From Hymenopus coronatus (lineage: Eukaryota > Arthropoda > Insecta > Mantodea > Hymenopodidae): a stretch of DNA of 64,000 nucleotides. The stretch spans positions 95,028,781 through 95,092,780 of the forward strand of contig CM060898.1 of the NCBI GenBank assembly GCA_030762935.1, given 5' to 3'. Positions 43,576 through 55,500 of the stretch are shown in pieces (position 1 is the stretch's first letter; the number at the start of each line of letters is the position of its first letter). The notes beneath the pieces are model-generated. The model worked only from the letters and a program-made list of their open reading frames with translations. It was not told the DNA's origin and ran no database searches. Both the position numbers and the translations under genes were made by a program.

Positions 43576-44654
43576 TTATCTGTGGGCCACGTTGTAAAGA
43601 AGAACACCAACAGCAATGCATCACAACAGCTCGCTGATTGCCACACTTGTCCTGTTTTTTCAACTGTCCCGTGTTGCGGGACCAGATGCATTTCTCGCTA
43701 TAGTCTCGCTACAGTCACTCCACATCATGTCCAGCTGAGAGGCATCTGCCAACATGTTCCCACACTTTCATTAATTTCCACCAATTAGTTCATGTGTTAT
43801 GTTAATTTATTCATCTTTCTTAGGTTTTACACACCAATGTACATTCTTCCCGCACATCACACCAACTATTATCGGGTAGGGCAGAGGAAGGTCAACCGTG
43901 TGACCTGCTACGTAAACAATCACAGAACGTCTGAGAGAGGGAATGATAGCCATCCTAAAATCATCGTGAAATTTTCCTCATGAACATACTATAGAAAAGT
44001 GCGGGGGGGGGAAGAAAAATAAAACTACAAATACTGGATCATTACATCGTCCTCAAACGCCAATATAAATGTTTGCACTTACTCACCTTCCATTCTATAT
44101 ATACTGTAGTCTTTTACATGTGAAGGAACCCAAACAAATTACTCATGGCGTAATACATAAATATGAAACGAAATTAAGGAACAATATGATGGATACACCA
44201 GATGTAGGTTTAAGTAGTAAACTTATTTTAATTTAAAATTATTTAATGGAATTCCACCTCAGGCTAAGTGAGGCACAGGCAATATATTTAAAAATAGATT
44301 GAAACAGTGGATAATAAGAAAGCTTTATACTTTAATGAAGGATTTTTCACTGAAAGCAAGAGTAGACTTGTTTATAAGACTGATTTTGTACTTTGTAAGT
44401 TGTAACTTATGTCTGCTTTCTTTTGTAAATATTATAACATTGGAATATAAATCGACTTTTGATTTACCGTAGATGATTATGAATCTTATGAGTTTTATTT
44501 TGAACACACACGGTAAGATTAAGGAATAAGACTAAATGTTTGACTAATGTAAATACTGATACATTTTATGTTTATTTTAGGAATCCTATTACATCTATTC
44601 ATATTTAATGATCAAGCTATTTGCATTTGTGTTTGCGTAGTCATTTGTTTTCTT
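43576..44654. other. unassigned
   Basis: The first 200 bp may hold the Tc1 element's 5' flank. The rest is AT-rich with a G9 run at about 44,003. No gene or terminal repeat recognised. Confidence 0.3.
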
Positions 44655-45383
44655 CTTTCTCTACATAGTACATAAAAATTCGATACCGAGGTTTCACCGG
44701 AAATATACGTTTTAGGACCACCTTGTGTGTGTCCATGTATCTGTGAACATGATAGCTCAAAAACGAAAAGTCGGTAAAATACCAAACTTGGCGTTTTCGT
44801 TTAATACCTTCCAAGAATGAAATACGCAGATTTTGAGGAAAATCTCCCCATCCCAAACTACTCTTTGCATGTAAAAAATGTCGAACATTTTGATTTTCTC
44901 CAAAATGGCTCTACAATTTTGATTAAAATACGGTACATTAAAGATATTTACATGACAAATAAAATGTATATCTTGAATTTTCTGGAAATATCCTCTGAAG
45001 ACCTCTTTATTCTGATTGAATTTTTCTTCTTTTTGCATAACTAGTAAACCGTAAGAGATAGACAAAATGTTACAACAGAAAAATGTAGATCTCGTTAAAA
45101 CATACAATTTATTTCATATAAATTTTTTTCGTGGAGTTCACCGTTTTTTGAGATATTCCTTGATGTTGGTTCAATTTTAAAATACTTAAAACTTTTTTCA
45201 CACGGGCATTTGTCAACTCCTAGCAATGCATAGAAACGGATTTTAACTACAAAGCAACCAGCTTTTAAATAATTTGACCATCGCTTTGGTCTAGTGTACT
45301 CCCTTATTTCCCTTCTATTTACAAGAAAGCAAATAATAAGACCACTTCTGATAATGCTTACCTAGATTAGCGTGGATTAGATA
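44655..45383 (-). mobile_element. HX repeat, 5' end lost
   Basis: Starts with the inverted terminus CTTTCTCTACATAGTACAT, where the hairpin is collapsed by a deletion. It runs through AAATTCGATACCGAGGTTTC, AACCTTCCAAG-type and TTTTGATTAAAATACGGTAC to ATAATGCTTACCTAGATTAG. The final ~50 bp of the element are absent. Confidence 0.8.
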
Positions 45384-45429
45384 GACGAAAAAACATTAAA
45401 ACAATAAGAAAAGAGAAACAAAAAGAAAA

Positions 45430-45520
45430 TGTTCCACCCTCCGGCCGGGAGTCTAACTAGGACCTCCGTCCGGGTGAAAAGTCAGTTCGCTACCATTTGA
45501 CCACGGAGGCAATCAGCCTG
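45430..45520 (-). mobile_element. SINE family S2, head fragment
   Basis: The minus strand reads CCTCCGTGGTCAAATGGTAG, CGAACTGACTTTTCACCCGG and a degraded B box ending CGGCCGGAGGGT. Only the tRNA-like head is present. Confidence 0.7.
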
Positions 45521-45649
45521 TCATTGTGTTCTTAGTAATGACGTGATGAGGTGCGTATATGTGGAACTGCATTTGACCACAGGTCATCTGGAGTTAAAAG
45601 GTAAACCTAAAGAATATTTTTCAGCTCAACCAAGCCCGCTAAAGACGGA

Positions 45650-45735
45650 TTTCCTCAATGATGATGATGACAGTTAGTGTTTAAGGGCGCTCAACTGCCA
45701 AGGTCATTAGCGCCCTGAATTTCCTCGAACACTTT
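45650..45735 (+). mobile_element. short SINE-tail-like repeat
   Basis: GATGATGATGACAGTTAGTG then TTTAAGGGCGCTCAACTGCC and GGTCATTAGCGCCC resembles the conserved 3' tail (gene-sized GGTCAT.AGCGCCC motif) of tRNA SINEs in several arthropods. No head was found. Confidence 0.4.
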
Positions 45736-45747
45736 TAATCAAGAACA

Positions 45748-47725
45748 TGTTAAAGTGTGGAAGCATCGTATGAAATATCCCCTCTTATTGCCAAGTAAAA
45801 AAGTGCGCGGAAAATTAGAGACACTTGTAAAACCAGGTATTTTATTAGCCCCAGATATTGTTTTGGGTGATGGGAGCCGACAGAAGTTATCGAAAATACC
45901 TCTTCCAGACAATTCAATGAAACATAAACTGTTTTTCAAATGGGAAGCGTTCTACTCTGCAGCGAATGAGCTGCGTTATCATGATCAACGTTGCAGGTAG
46001 ATCATATTTCCCTCTTACTCGCACAATGAGCATGCAAATCTACCTGGCGACATAATGTTTATTCCTGTGTATTATGGAAACTATTTGAGCTAAAAAGCTG
46101 TGGTTTTTACGGTTCTGCTACGAACATTACTCCCTATCTTCCTCGTGAATTATTTTTTGCAAAATTTGAATATTTTGTCTTAGCGCAAGTAGTATTTATG
46201 TAAGACGGAATCACTTAACGTTACTCCCCAGTTAAACGGGAAATAAATATATCAACACAGCAGCATTCCGATTGGCTGCTGGCCTGGTGGCGCTTAAGGA
46301 CAAACCTCATCCCATTTGAAAGTCACTTGTAGATGACCTTACAGTAGATATTAAAACACAAATCGTGGCGAAGTTGAAATGAATGCATTTTTTCAATTCA
46401 GCGCGTGTAATGAAGCACCCGACCTGGCTTAAGGTTGTCCTGTGCTTGCATATTGTCGATTTGTGGATTCTCTCATAGTTTGAAAACAATGGAAGCTTTT
46501 GACATGTTTTCCGCTGTCGATAACTTTTTTATATAAAATAGACTCTCTTGCGAAAAAAGTGCTGGGTGCGCTCAAGCAAATATTATTCTTGATATATCAC
46601 ATTAAGAATACGGCTTATAAGGATTCTGCATTGCGTAAAATCAAGCTCTTTGAACACAAGGTCATTTGAAGCTCTCTGTAGGAACCTTGATACCCAATAT
46701 AGACCCATCTTTTCAATAAAGAGGCTCTTCATAATAATTTGAAAGGAAATACGTTATCTCAATTGTGTGAGTTGAAGTTAAGATAAAATATTTCTCAACT
46801 CTCAAAGAAAAAACGAACTGCGTGATGTATTTACTAATTAAACTGTGCTATTTGCTTGATTCATATTCCTGATATGTATGTGTATATAATATAACATAAC
46901 ATAATATAATGTAATATATATATATATTAATTTTGATTAGTTGAACTTGAAACCTCGAGGAAAATTTACTAATATTATGTTGACTTATAATGTTATGGAT
47001 AAACTACAGTTATAGAACGACAAATTGATTCCAACAACTTTTCATCCTTTATCCGCCCAAATGACGTTCTGCTTGGCGAGGAATGTGAGCGAAATGAATT
47101 TAAGGCATCACTTTCTCACATTTGGATTCTCTTGAAAAAGAATCCAACCTCTACTTCCTTGATATCTCATCTGATGACTGGTCCTGAATGCTATCAAGAG
47201 ATCCCTTTGTGGCTAACGTTGATGTACTGCCAGAAAGTTTGCAACAAGAAGACATAGCCCGCCTGGTCTGCCTCACATTTAAAAGGTCGTGAGTTCGAAT
47301 CTCGCTTAGGGTGAGTTTCTCGGATAAGTTTTTTTATTTTTTTTTTTTCGGGGTTTTCCCTTATTCTGAGAAGATGAATATCAAATAACTTTAAGCTCCA
47401 TGAACCCCAAGACCATTTGAGCACCATTTCGACAATGCCATTCATCGTCCGTTACGACCAATCAGGTCAAAGGATAAGCTAAAAACAAAAACACAGAATC
47501 TTTGAAGTGTTATTCAAAAGTAGTAAACAATTTTAAAACTTCAGGTCTGGAGGAGTTTTGGATAAATCATTTTATATTTTATCCTCATATAGCCAGAATT
47601 GCGATGACCATTATTGTGCAATTTTCGCCCAATATTTGAGTCAGAAGTTTTAATTTTGACTGCAATTAAAACAAAAGATCGTTATCGGCAATATGTTGCG
47701 AATAATTTCCATTGTGTTGTCAAAT
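45748..47725 (+). pseudogene. hAT-type (ZBED5/FAM200-like) transposase pseudogene
   Basis: A recognisable order of segments. ETLVKPGILLAPDIVLGDGS then KLSKIPLPDNSMKHK is at 45,811-45,930. VDDLTVDIKTQIVAKLK, then a C-VLAYCRFVDSLI-like stretch, is at about 46,327-46,480. LFEALCRNLDTQYRPIFSIK is at about 46,658-46,720. LSHLDSLEKE--LYFLDISS, then RDPFVANVDVLPESLQQE, is at about 47,118-47,250. SEVLILTAIKTKDRYRQYVA, the C-terminal dimerisation region, is at about 47,641-47,700. ZBED5-like proteins are domesticated or active hAT transposases. Many stops, shifts and an S4 SINE show this copy is dead. No BED finger or terminal repeats seen. Confidence 0.75.
47251..47490 (+). mobile_element. tRNA-headed SINE, family S4, in the hAT pseudogene
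   Basis: GCCCGCCTGGTCTGCCTCAC, GGTCGTGAGTTCGAATCTCG, GGGGTTTTCCCTTATTCTGA and TTCATCGTCCGTTACGACCA follow the S4 order. Transposase similarity is interrupted exactly here. Target duplication not resolved because of A-rich flanks. Confidence 0.8.
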
Positions 47726-48322
47726 TAGATACGAAATATAGGAGATAAAACAGTTAATAACATTAATTTAGATACTAAACCGGCCCATAAACAAGGGCAC
47801 TTAATTGCTCATTGTTAGTTTATTAATATTGTTTTTGTAACGATGTGTGGTTATTTAAAAATCTTGTGCGTGTTATGTTGTTTTACATTCTTGCCTTCTA
47901 GATATTAAAAATGGTAGGAATAGCGTAGTGATTTGTCACATCTCAAAGGATGTTCTACTCAATGTCGCTTATTTTTATATATTGTAAAACCTATTTTATA
48001 AAAGTTTTTTCTTTTTTCTATTTCATCTTATTTGAAATAACAGTTTGCAGTTGAAAAACAAAAACCAACAAAAACAATAATAAAATGTTCTATATTCTCC
48101 TGTCAATAACAAACCACTGTATCTAAACCGGTAGATTTAGAAGTCATCACAATGCGTTTCACTCTCTTCGCACGGTTTTGTCACCCCTCCTCTCTTACAA
48201 AGCGTTGTAACGAGAAGTAAGCCATATTTCAAGCCATCATAGTTCCATTACTGATTGCATTGTAGATATAAGAAGGATGGAAGAAACCGAGTCATTTCTC
48301 TATATTCTGGCAAAAGAAAAAT
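47726..48322. other. AT-rich, no gene seen
   Basis: About 600 bp with no recognised feature. Confidence 0.35.
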
Positions 48323-49187
48323 ATCTGATGTGTTCCATTCACATTACTTTCTCCATATCTCTGTAACAAATTATTGTTAATAAACTTATTCTTTTATTTA
48401 TTTCGTGCTAATCGAGAAAAATTAGCAGAAATAGTCTTATTTCTTGCTTTATTGTAAGTAGAAGCGAAATAAGGGAGTACCATAGGTTAAAGTAAAAACC
48501 TAAAGCTGGTTGCTATGTGACTGAAGTTCGTTTGTTTGTATGGACACGAGTTGGCAAATTCCTGTATGAGAAATGTTTACATTTTTCAAAGCTGAAACCA
48601 AAAAAACAAGGAATATCTCAAAAATGATCAACTCCACGAAAAAATGTATGTAACATAAATTGTGTGTTTTAACGTGCTCTACATTTTTTGTGTATTAAGT
48701 TTTTGTCCATCTCTTAAGGTTTAGTAGTTATGCAAAATTCATCCAGAATAAAGTAGTCTTCAGAGGCTATTCCCAGAAAATTCAAGATATTCAATTTATT
48801 TGACACGTAAATATCTTTAATATACGATATTTTAATCAAAATCGTTAGAGCCATTTTTTAGAAAATCAAAATTTTCGGAAAAGGTTCCATGTAAAGGGTA
48901 GTGGGGGGATTTTCTTGAAAATCCCCGTGTCGCATCCTTGGAAGATACCAAACCTGAATACCAAGTTTGGCTTTTAACGGACTTTTCGTTTTTGAGCTAT
49001 ACTACCCACAGACACACACACATACGCACAGACAGGCAGAGACACACACGGACATTGTTCTAAAAATGCTTTTTTTTATTTAGGAGATCTCAAAACATGT
49101 ATTTCCGGTGAAATCTCGGTATCGAATTTTTGGGTGCATTACAATACCTTCTCTATACACTGTGTACATAGTGCGTGTAGAGAAAGT
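48323..49187 (+). mobile_element. HX repeat, near-complete copy
   Basis: TCTGATGTGTTCCATTCACA start after AAAAATA, and GTAGAGAAAGT end. The CA tract is interrupted (CACACACATACGCACAGACAG). Its internal 9+2+9 inverted repeat has decayed on the right side (AGTTTGGCTTTT). Confidence 0.9.
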
Positions 49188-49195
49188 AAAAATTG

Positions 49196-49657
49196 AACTT
49201 GAAACTGTGTGTTTTAAACAGAAGTACATTTTTTGTGCAAAAATATTGCGTATATCTCTTATGGTTTACCCATTAATGGAAATATAGAACATAGCTTCGA
49301 AATGCTGTTTTCCGAAATTTTAAAATCAATTGTATTTGCTATTTAATAACGCGAATGAATGATATTTTAATACAAATCGCTGCAGCAATCTGTGGCGATG
49401 GAGCGTAGAGCTCTGGTTTTCGGCCATGGGATACGCCTGGGAGGTTGTTAAATTTAAGTCCCATTTATAGGACTGATGCCATTCAGTATAATGAGATATT
49501 GAAAAGCTGCGATAGGCTACGATACTCAACATTCCGGCTGAGAATGTGTGATGCTGGCCATATCACCTCCCCCTTGGATAAAAATCCTGGCGTGGTTGTG
49601 GGGTTGGCAACTGGGCTTAGTAGTCCTAGGTCCCACATAGGCTATAATGGCACGAGA

Positions 49658-49688
<31 letters not shown>

Positions 49689-49900
49689 TCCTTTTTATGA
49701 CATTAAAAACGAAGAAACAACTTTCATACAAAGGGTAAATTTGGATGGGGGATTTTCTTAAAATTATTCGTGAGGCAGTTTTCAAAGATACTGAACTCAA
49801 ACACCAAGTTTGCTTACTATTTATCAAACTTTTCGATTTGTAGTTAATGTTAATAGAGACAGATACACGCAAACGCATTGCCTATTTTTTAACAACAAAA
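49196..49900 (+). mobile_element. older HX fragment split by a SINE
   Basis: The left piece (TGTGTGTTTTAAACAGAAGT, TCTCTTATGGTTTACCCATT, ATATTTTAATACAAATCGCT) and the right piece after 49,685 (CATACAAAGGGTAAATTTGG, GATACTGAACTCAAACACCA, TTTTCGATTTGTAGTTAATG) are consecutive HX blocks. It ends in an A-run where the next HX copy starts. The 5' third and the hairpin end are missing. Confidence 0.7.
49393..49685 (+). mobile_element. SINE with (ATT)n tail, family S5
   Basis: GGCGATGGAGCGTAGAGCTC and GATGCTGGCCATATCACCTC lie within a ~275 bp unit, which ends CACGAGATATTATTATTATT. The head is tRNA-like but degraded (GTTTTCGGCCATGGGATACG then AATTTAAGTCCC). The trinucleotide tail and the clean interruption of HX sequence mark it as a retroposon. 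Confidence 0.65.
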
Positions 49901-49902
49901 AA

Positions 49903-50760
49903 ATCATGTGTTCCATTCAAATGTCTTTCTCTACCATTTCTGCAACAAACCAATTTTACAAAAGTGATTTTTATGTATTTCATGCAAATGGAGATAAACA
50001 TTAAAAGAAATGGTTTTATTTCTTAGTTTCTAGTAAGTAGGAGGGAAATAAGGGAGTACACTAGGCTAAAACGATGGTCAAATCTTTTAAAAGCTAATCG
50101 CTATGAGATCACATGGAAATTCGGTTGTCTTTGCATTGTCAGAAGTAAAACAAAAGAAAAATGAATGATAAATTTTCGTTTGAGAAATGTTTAAGTATGG
50201 AAAAATTTGCAGCAATAACCAAGAATATCTCGGAAACGGTAAACTCCACACAAGAGGAAATGCATCTGACATAAATAGTGTGCTTTAGCGAGATCTACCG
50301 ATTTTGTGTAGTAAGATTTTGTCTACTTCATATGGTTTACAGTTATGCAAAAGTCATGCAGAATGAAGAGAATTTCAGAGGCTATTCCCAGAAAAGCCAA
50401 TTTACATTTCAATAGTCATAATATATCTTAAACATACGATATTTTAATCAAAATCGTTACAACAATAAAAGTTTTGATAAAAACGTCCCATGTAAAGGTT
50501 GTTTGGAATGGGTAGATTTTTTTTTTGAAAATCTTCGTGGCGCAACCTGAAATATCAATTTGCGTATTCAACACACTTTTCGTTTTTTATTTATGCTCAC
50601 ACACAGATATACATGTGCGCGATTCTTTTTCCTAAAATGCTAATTTTAGGATTCAGGGATTCTCAAAACATTTATTTGCAGTGAAATCTCGGTATCACAA
50701 TTTTGGGTAGCATGCAATACCTTTTATACCTAACTGCAATGTACATGATAGAAAAAAAGT
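49903..50760 (+). mobile_element. HX repeat, second subfamily, old copy
   Basis: Starts TCATGTGTTCCATTCAAATG after seven A residues. It contains GAGATAAACATTAAAAGAAA and TCTTCGTGGCGCAACC, and ends TACATGATAGAAAAAAAGT. Diverged, hairpin decayed. A 35 bp duplicate of its tail (CTCAAAACATGTATTTGTAG) follows at 50,761-50,798. Confidence 0.8.
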
Positions 50761-50798
50761 GTATTTAGGGGGTCTCAAAACATGTATTTGTAGTATTA

Positions 50799-51239
50799 TG
50801 CTGATAAGATGGACCGGTTTGTTCAGTTGTGAAATGTAGTTAGCACAGCGAACTCAAGTCTTGTAAGGGCAAGTGAACTGTATCAGAAGCTGATGCCGAA
50901 AGCAATTACTGATAGCAGAGCGCACACTATGCTCAATTGCCAACCATAATTATAGCGGACCTTACAGCCTTATCGCTAATGAAATTCCACGAATTCTACA
51001 TATAAGTTATCAGTCTTGGAAGACCAACACAATGCCGTCACAAGGAAAACCATTTCTAACCGGCTGTCACCGGCCGCTCGCTTAAATTGCTATCAATATA
51101 CACGGAACTTGTTCTGAAAGCAAATAAGCCTCATATTTTGCGTCGAATTTTATTGTCATGGGTCCGGATGTAAACCCTGCAATGAGACAGCAAAAATAAC
51201 ATCCGCCTCAAAACTAACTTTGTGTGTAACATATCCTAA
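50799..51239. other. unassigned
   Basis: Slightly more GC than its surroundings. No frame, tRNA head or known repeat recognised. Confidence 0.3.
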
Positions 51240-51430
51240 ACGAGTGGGATAACTCGGCGGTTTCGTCTGAGGGCCGCATTTAGGAGCTCGCGGGATCGTC
51301 CCCCCCCCCCCGAGGGTTCGTCACCATCCCCTTCTGACCAAGGGTTTTTCGGGGTTTTCCTAGGTTTCTTCCCCCATCCGAAGTTTTTGTCTCTCCATGT
51401 CTTTTCTATTCGCATTTCATTTTTTCTTTA
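51240..51430 (+). mobile_element. possible SINE with C-rich interruption
   Basis: GAGTGGGATAACTCGGCGGT then GCTCGCGGGATCGTCC, a C12 run at about 51,300-51,311, then GGGTTTTTCGGGGTTTTCCT, which recalls the S4 body. Head partly degraded. Confidence 0.5.
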
Positions 51431-51519
51431 TTCCGTTGGCTTCTTTCAGGCTTGGAAGTGTCGGAGATAGTGCAAGTTCAGGAAGTGATATATATGAAAT
51501 GTAGGCAAAGTGGATGATG

Positions 51520-51690
51520 GTAAAAATAATAGTGGAGCAATTGATGGAATGAGTGACGGCAAAAACTGGATGACGCGGATAAAATCCCGCCAAAATGCCA
51601 TTTCTTCACCACAAATCCCACATGCGTTCTCCTGGGGTTGAACCAGGGTCACCTTGGTGGGAGGTGAGCGGTCTAATTATTTTACCATGG
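51520..51690 (-). mobile_element. SINE family S3, minus-strand partial copy
   Basis: The minus strand reads AATAATTAGACCGCTCACCT then CCCACCAAGGTGACCCTGGT and TGGGATTTGTGGTGAAGAAA, as in the S3 copies at 2,446 and 54,148. Confidence 0.65.
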
Positions 51691-52035
51691 TACCTACTTT
51701 GAAAAATATAAACATAAAAATTATGAAATATATTGATATGCTTGACAAATGGGTTGAGAGTTAGAAAAGACAAGAAATCTTCTAAAGTCTTAAACAATAG
51801 TAAACAAAATTACTTATCATGACCAGTTTTCTCAATAGTTGAATCATAATCAGAGCACCCATAATTGCTCAGGGAACAACTATGGGTACTTCCATATTTT
51901 GAAGCTACGTATTTTATGATACTGTTAATTTCACAGACACTCATGGCTATTCTGTAACTTCGCTGTTAAGAAGGTGACTACAATTTATTTGTTAAGCTTA
52001 AAGCATTTCTCTTAAGGATACACATAGGTGAAAAA

Positions 52036-53137
52036 TCTGATGCGTTACACCCACATGACTTTCTCTAACTGCTTTACAAACTTCTTACAGAAGATTACTC
52101 TTCTTTCTACACCATGCTAATCGAAATGAACATTGGCATAATTTTCTTATTGCTTAATTCCTAATAAGGGGAAGGAAACTAAAGAAATACGCTATATTAA
52201 AGTGATAGATGTTTTAAAAGCTGTCGTTATGCGATTGTGATTGCAAGTCGCTTCTTGGCTTGGCCAGGAGTAGAACAAAAGAAAAACGGACACTTCCTGT
52301 CTGAGAAAAGTAGAGCACTTTACAATTGAAATCAATAACATGAAATATTTTGGAAACGGTTTACCCGCACAACAAAAACGTAAAGACTTCTCACCCGGAG
52401 GTCTCGGGTTCGATTCCCGGCTGGAACGGGGAATTTTTCTTTAACCAGAATGATTCCCTATCCCCCACAGAGTCTGGAAGTATGTATGTGAGAGTGAATG
52501 TGTGCGTGTTTGAGGAAATAAAATAGTTTAAACCCAACGTAAAGCTACAGACAACGAGTTGTTTCTAATTCGAAGCCGCCGACATGACCTTGATGTTAAA
52601 GGACATACGTAAAGGACATAGATTGTGTGTTTTGACGAGATCTACAATAAGTTGTTTTTCTATCTCTTACAGTTTATCAGTTAAGCAAAATTCGGCAAAA
52701 TTCACCCAGAATAAAGAGGTCTTCAGAGGCAATTCGCAGAAAATTCAAGATATACGTTTTATTTGTTATGCAAATATCTTTAATATGCTGTATTTTAATC
52801 AAAATTGTTAGAGCCACATTTTAGAAATTCAACATTCTCGAAAATTTTCCCATGTAAAGGGTAATTAGGGGTGGGGGTATTTTCTTGAAAATCTTCGTGT
52901 CGCATCCTTGGAAGATACCAAACCTAAATACCAAGTTTGGTGTTAAACGGTCTTTTCGTTTTCGAACTATGCTGTAAACAGACACACACACACACAAATG
53001 GAATTTTTTCTAAAAATGCTCTTTTAGGACTCAGGGGACCCCAAAAATATATTTCTGGTGAAATCTCGACATGGAGTTTTTGGGTGGAATACAATACCTT
53101 CTCTATATAATATGTACATTGTACGTGTAGAGAAAGT
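52036..53137 (+). mobile_element. HX repeat, second subfamily, interrupted by SINE S2
   Basis: TCTGATGCGTTACACCCACA start and GTACGTGTAGAGAAAGT end. At 52,278-52,297 it preserves the CAAAAGAAAAACGGACACTT junction that is broken by HX insertion at 31,590. A SINE occupies 52,386-52,606. Confidence 0.9.
52386..52606 (+). mobile_element. tRNA-headed SINE, family S2, 5'-truncated
   Basis: Begins inside the tRNA-like head at ACTTCTCACCCGGAGGTCTC, has B box GGGTTCGATTCCCGGCTGG, and ends CCGACATGACCTTGATGTTA. Flanked by ACGTAAAG at 52,378-52,385 and 52,607-52,614. The uninterrupted site is visible in the HX copy at about 32,532-32,545 (ACGCAAAGGACATA). Confidence 0.9.
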
Positions 53138-53614
53138 AAAAATGAATGAAATCCTTGAAAATATCCATTTTTATAGGTCTATTATTACGAATGAATTATT
53201 TAGCATCATAATTCCTTGTGATGTGTATTACTGATAATTATAAATAATTTTACACCAGCTTTAAAATTTGCCTGCGCACCACACCACACCTTTAGAATTT
53301 CAAAGCTGTTTTTTTCGGTTTTTTTTTTTTTTCTATGCTTTGCTTTCAAAATGTTCCACACGACGCCAGTTTTATTAAATTGTTATCAAATTGTATAGGA
53401 ATTCACTTGAAGATATAAATATTAAATGTTGTTGCGAATGATTTTTCTTGATCGATTATCGTTGGAGAAATATTACCAATTATAATACATAAATAACACA
53501 CTGAAATTAGTGAAACATATTGTTCCTTATAAACTTAAAATTGCTTTCTCTAAGACTAGAACACCAAACGAAGAATCTGTTTCCAACATTTAAATATTTC
53601 CTAGAGTCAAAGCA
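53138..53614. other. AT-rich, nothing recognised
   Basis: No frame or repeat landmarks. T-runs near 53,310-53,332. Confidence 0.35.
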
Positions 53615-54147
53615 GACATTTATACAGTGGCGGCTGTTACATTAAGAGCATGTGAACACCTTAGCTTTTGACACCTTGTGGATTTATTGCATATTTGTTC
53701 TTTAAATGTCATTAAACCTATCTATCATATATGCGATAATTAAAAATATACAGAGCTTACATCTGCCACGCTACTACTCTAAACTCTGAAAAGTGGCATC
53801 AGTGTTGGTAGCACATCGTGAGTTGTGCACGTTGTCAACACTTTTGCACATGCGCAACTGATATGACATAGTTGACTTATAGGTCAAATACTGTGAAGTG
53901 TGCTGGAATGACTAAGGTTTTCTTCCGCGCTGTCAGTACAATTTAACATCAATGACACCAGATGGTAGCTCCGTGTGGTAGAAACAAGGTCTCTAGAGGG
54001 TAGCAACGTTAATAATGCTTTTGGCACTGCTCTTCTTAATACAGTGCAATTGCTGTAATAGTGCGTTAATCCTGCCACCTTTCGACTTTGGCAACAGTAG
54101 GTAAAATATATTTGCACGGAACCTCATAATTCAGGCTATCCATATTG

Positions 54148-54360
54148 AGCCGCCCCGAGGCCGAGAGATTAGACCACTCACCTCTCACCCAGGCAGCCGC
54201 AATTGGGATTTGTTGTGGATAAAGCGACGCAGAGGCGGGTTTTCTCCGGAATTTCCGGTTTCCCCCACCATCGCATTCTACTGTTGCTCCATCTTATTTC
54301 CATGCATCATTAGTATCATCGCCTGCGGTACCATATGTAGGGCATTAAACACAATAAAAA
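54148..54360 (+). mobile_element. tRNA-headed SINE, family S3
   Basis: GAGATTAGACCACTCACCTC, TTGGGATTTGTTGTGGATAA, TTCCGGTTTCCCCCACCATC, and the end GGGCATTAAACACAATAAAA. HX begins directly at its A-rich tail, so the HX probably used the tail as target. Confidence 0.8.
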
Positions 54361-54362
54361 AA

Positions 54363-55190
54363 TCTGATGTGTTCCATTCACATAGCTTTCTCTACATCTC
54401 TGCAACAAATTTTTGTTAAAAAGTTTAAGGTTCTATTTACCTCATGATGATTGATAAAAAATTAGCAGAATTAGTCTTTTTACTTGTTTCCTTGTAAATA
54501 GAAGGGAAATAAGGGAGCACTATAAGTTAAAGTGATAGTCAAAAGTGGTTGCTATATGACTGAATTTCCCTTGTTTGTATGGAAGGAGTTGACAGATTCC
54601 CGTATGAGAAAAGTATTTTAAAGTTGAAACCAATAACAAGAAATATCTCACTTCACGAAAAAAGTGTATAATAAAAAGTGTGTGTTTTAACGAGCTCTAC
54701 ATTTCCTGTTAAGTTAGGTTTGGTCTATCTCTTACGGTTTACCAGTTATGCAAAACTCCGTAAAATTCATCGAGAATAAAGTAGTTTTCAGAGGCTATTC
54801 CCAAAAAGTTCAAGATGTAAATTTTTTTTGTCAGGTAAATATCTTTAATGAACTATATTTTAACCAAAATCGTTAGAGCTATTTTTGAGAAAATCAACAC
54901 TTTCGATAAAAGTTCCATGAAAGGATAGTTGGGATGGAGGATTTTCTTGAAAATCTTAGTGTCACATTCTTGCAAGGTATCAAACTTAAATATCAAGCTT
55001 GGTATTTAGCTGTCTTTTCGTTTTTGAGCTATGCTGTCCATAGACACACACACAGACGTTTTTCTAAAAATTGTTTTTTTTATTCAGGGGGACTTAAAAT
55101 ATGTATTTCCGGTGATATCTCGATATCGAATTTTAGGTGCATTACAATACCTTCTCTATACATTATATACATAGTACGTGTAGATAAAGT
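54363..55190 (+). mobile_element. HX repeat, near-complete copy
   Basis: TCTGATGTGTTCCATTCACA start in the SINE tail, and GTACGTGTAGATAAAGT end. The internal inverted repeat is AAATATCAAGCTTGGTATTT, with one stem position broken. Short CA tract. Confidence 0.9.
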
Positions 55191-55340
55191 AAAAAGTCTC
55201 AACTGAAATTTAATTTCCACGTTACTGCTTTCTTGCCTTAGAACGCTGTACTTGATGAAGCACGCAACAAACAGCCACAAAACTACCCTTTCTTTTGTAA
55301 GACAAGTTTTGCATAAATAACATCATCGTCTTTTTTGTTG

Positions 55341-55371
<31 letters not shown>

Positions 55372-55500
55372 AGCTTAATCAACTTGTTTGTAATCACAAT
55401 TATTATGGAGCAGATACTATTCACATTTCCAGGGCTGTCTAATTCTAAAACTTTTATGAACACCCAGAATGTATACTTCCGAGCCACTACGACATTTATA

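Larger units (their letters stand above)
53625..55490 (+). mobile_element. hAT-like non-autonomous element carrying SINE S3 and HX
   Basis: Left end CAGTGGCGGCTG, right end GAGCCACTAC. The direct repeat GACATTTATA lies immediately outside at 53,615-53,624 and 55,491-55,500. The outer parts are collinear with 6,797-7,476. The extra DNA at about 54,145-55,190 consists of SINE S3 and then a complete HX. A TSD of about 8-10 bp with CAGTGG-type ends fits hAT, but the exact length is ambiguous by 1-2 bp. Confidence 0.75.
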
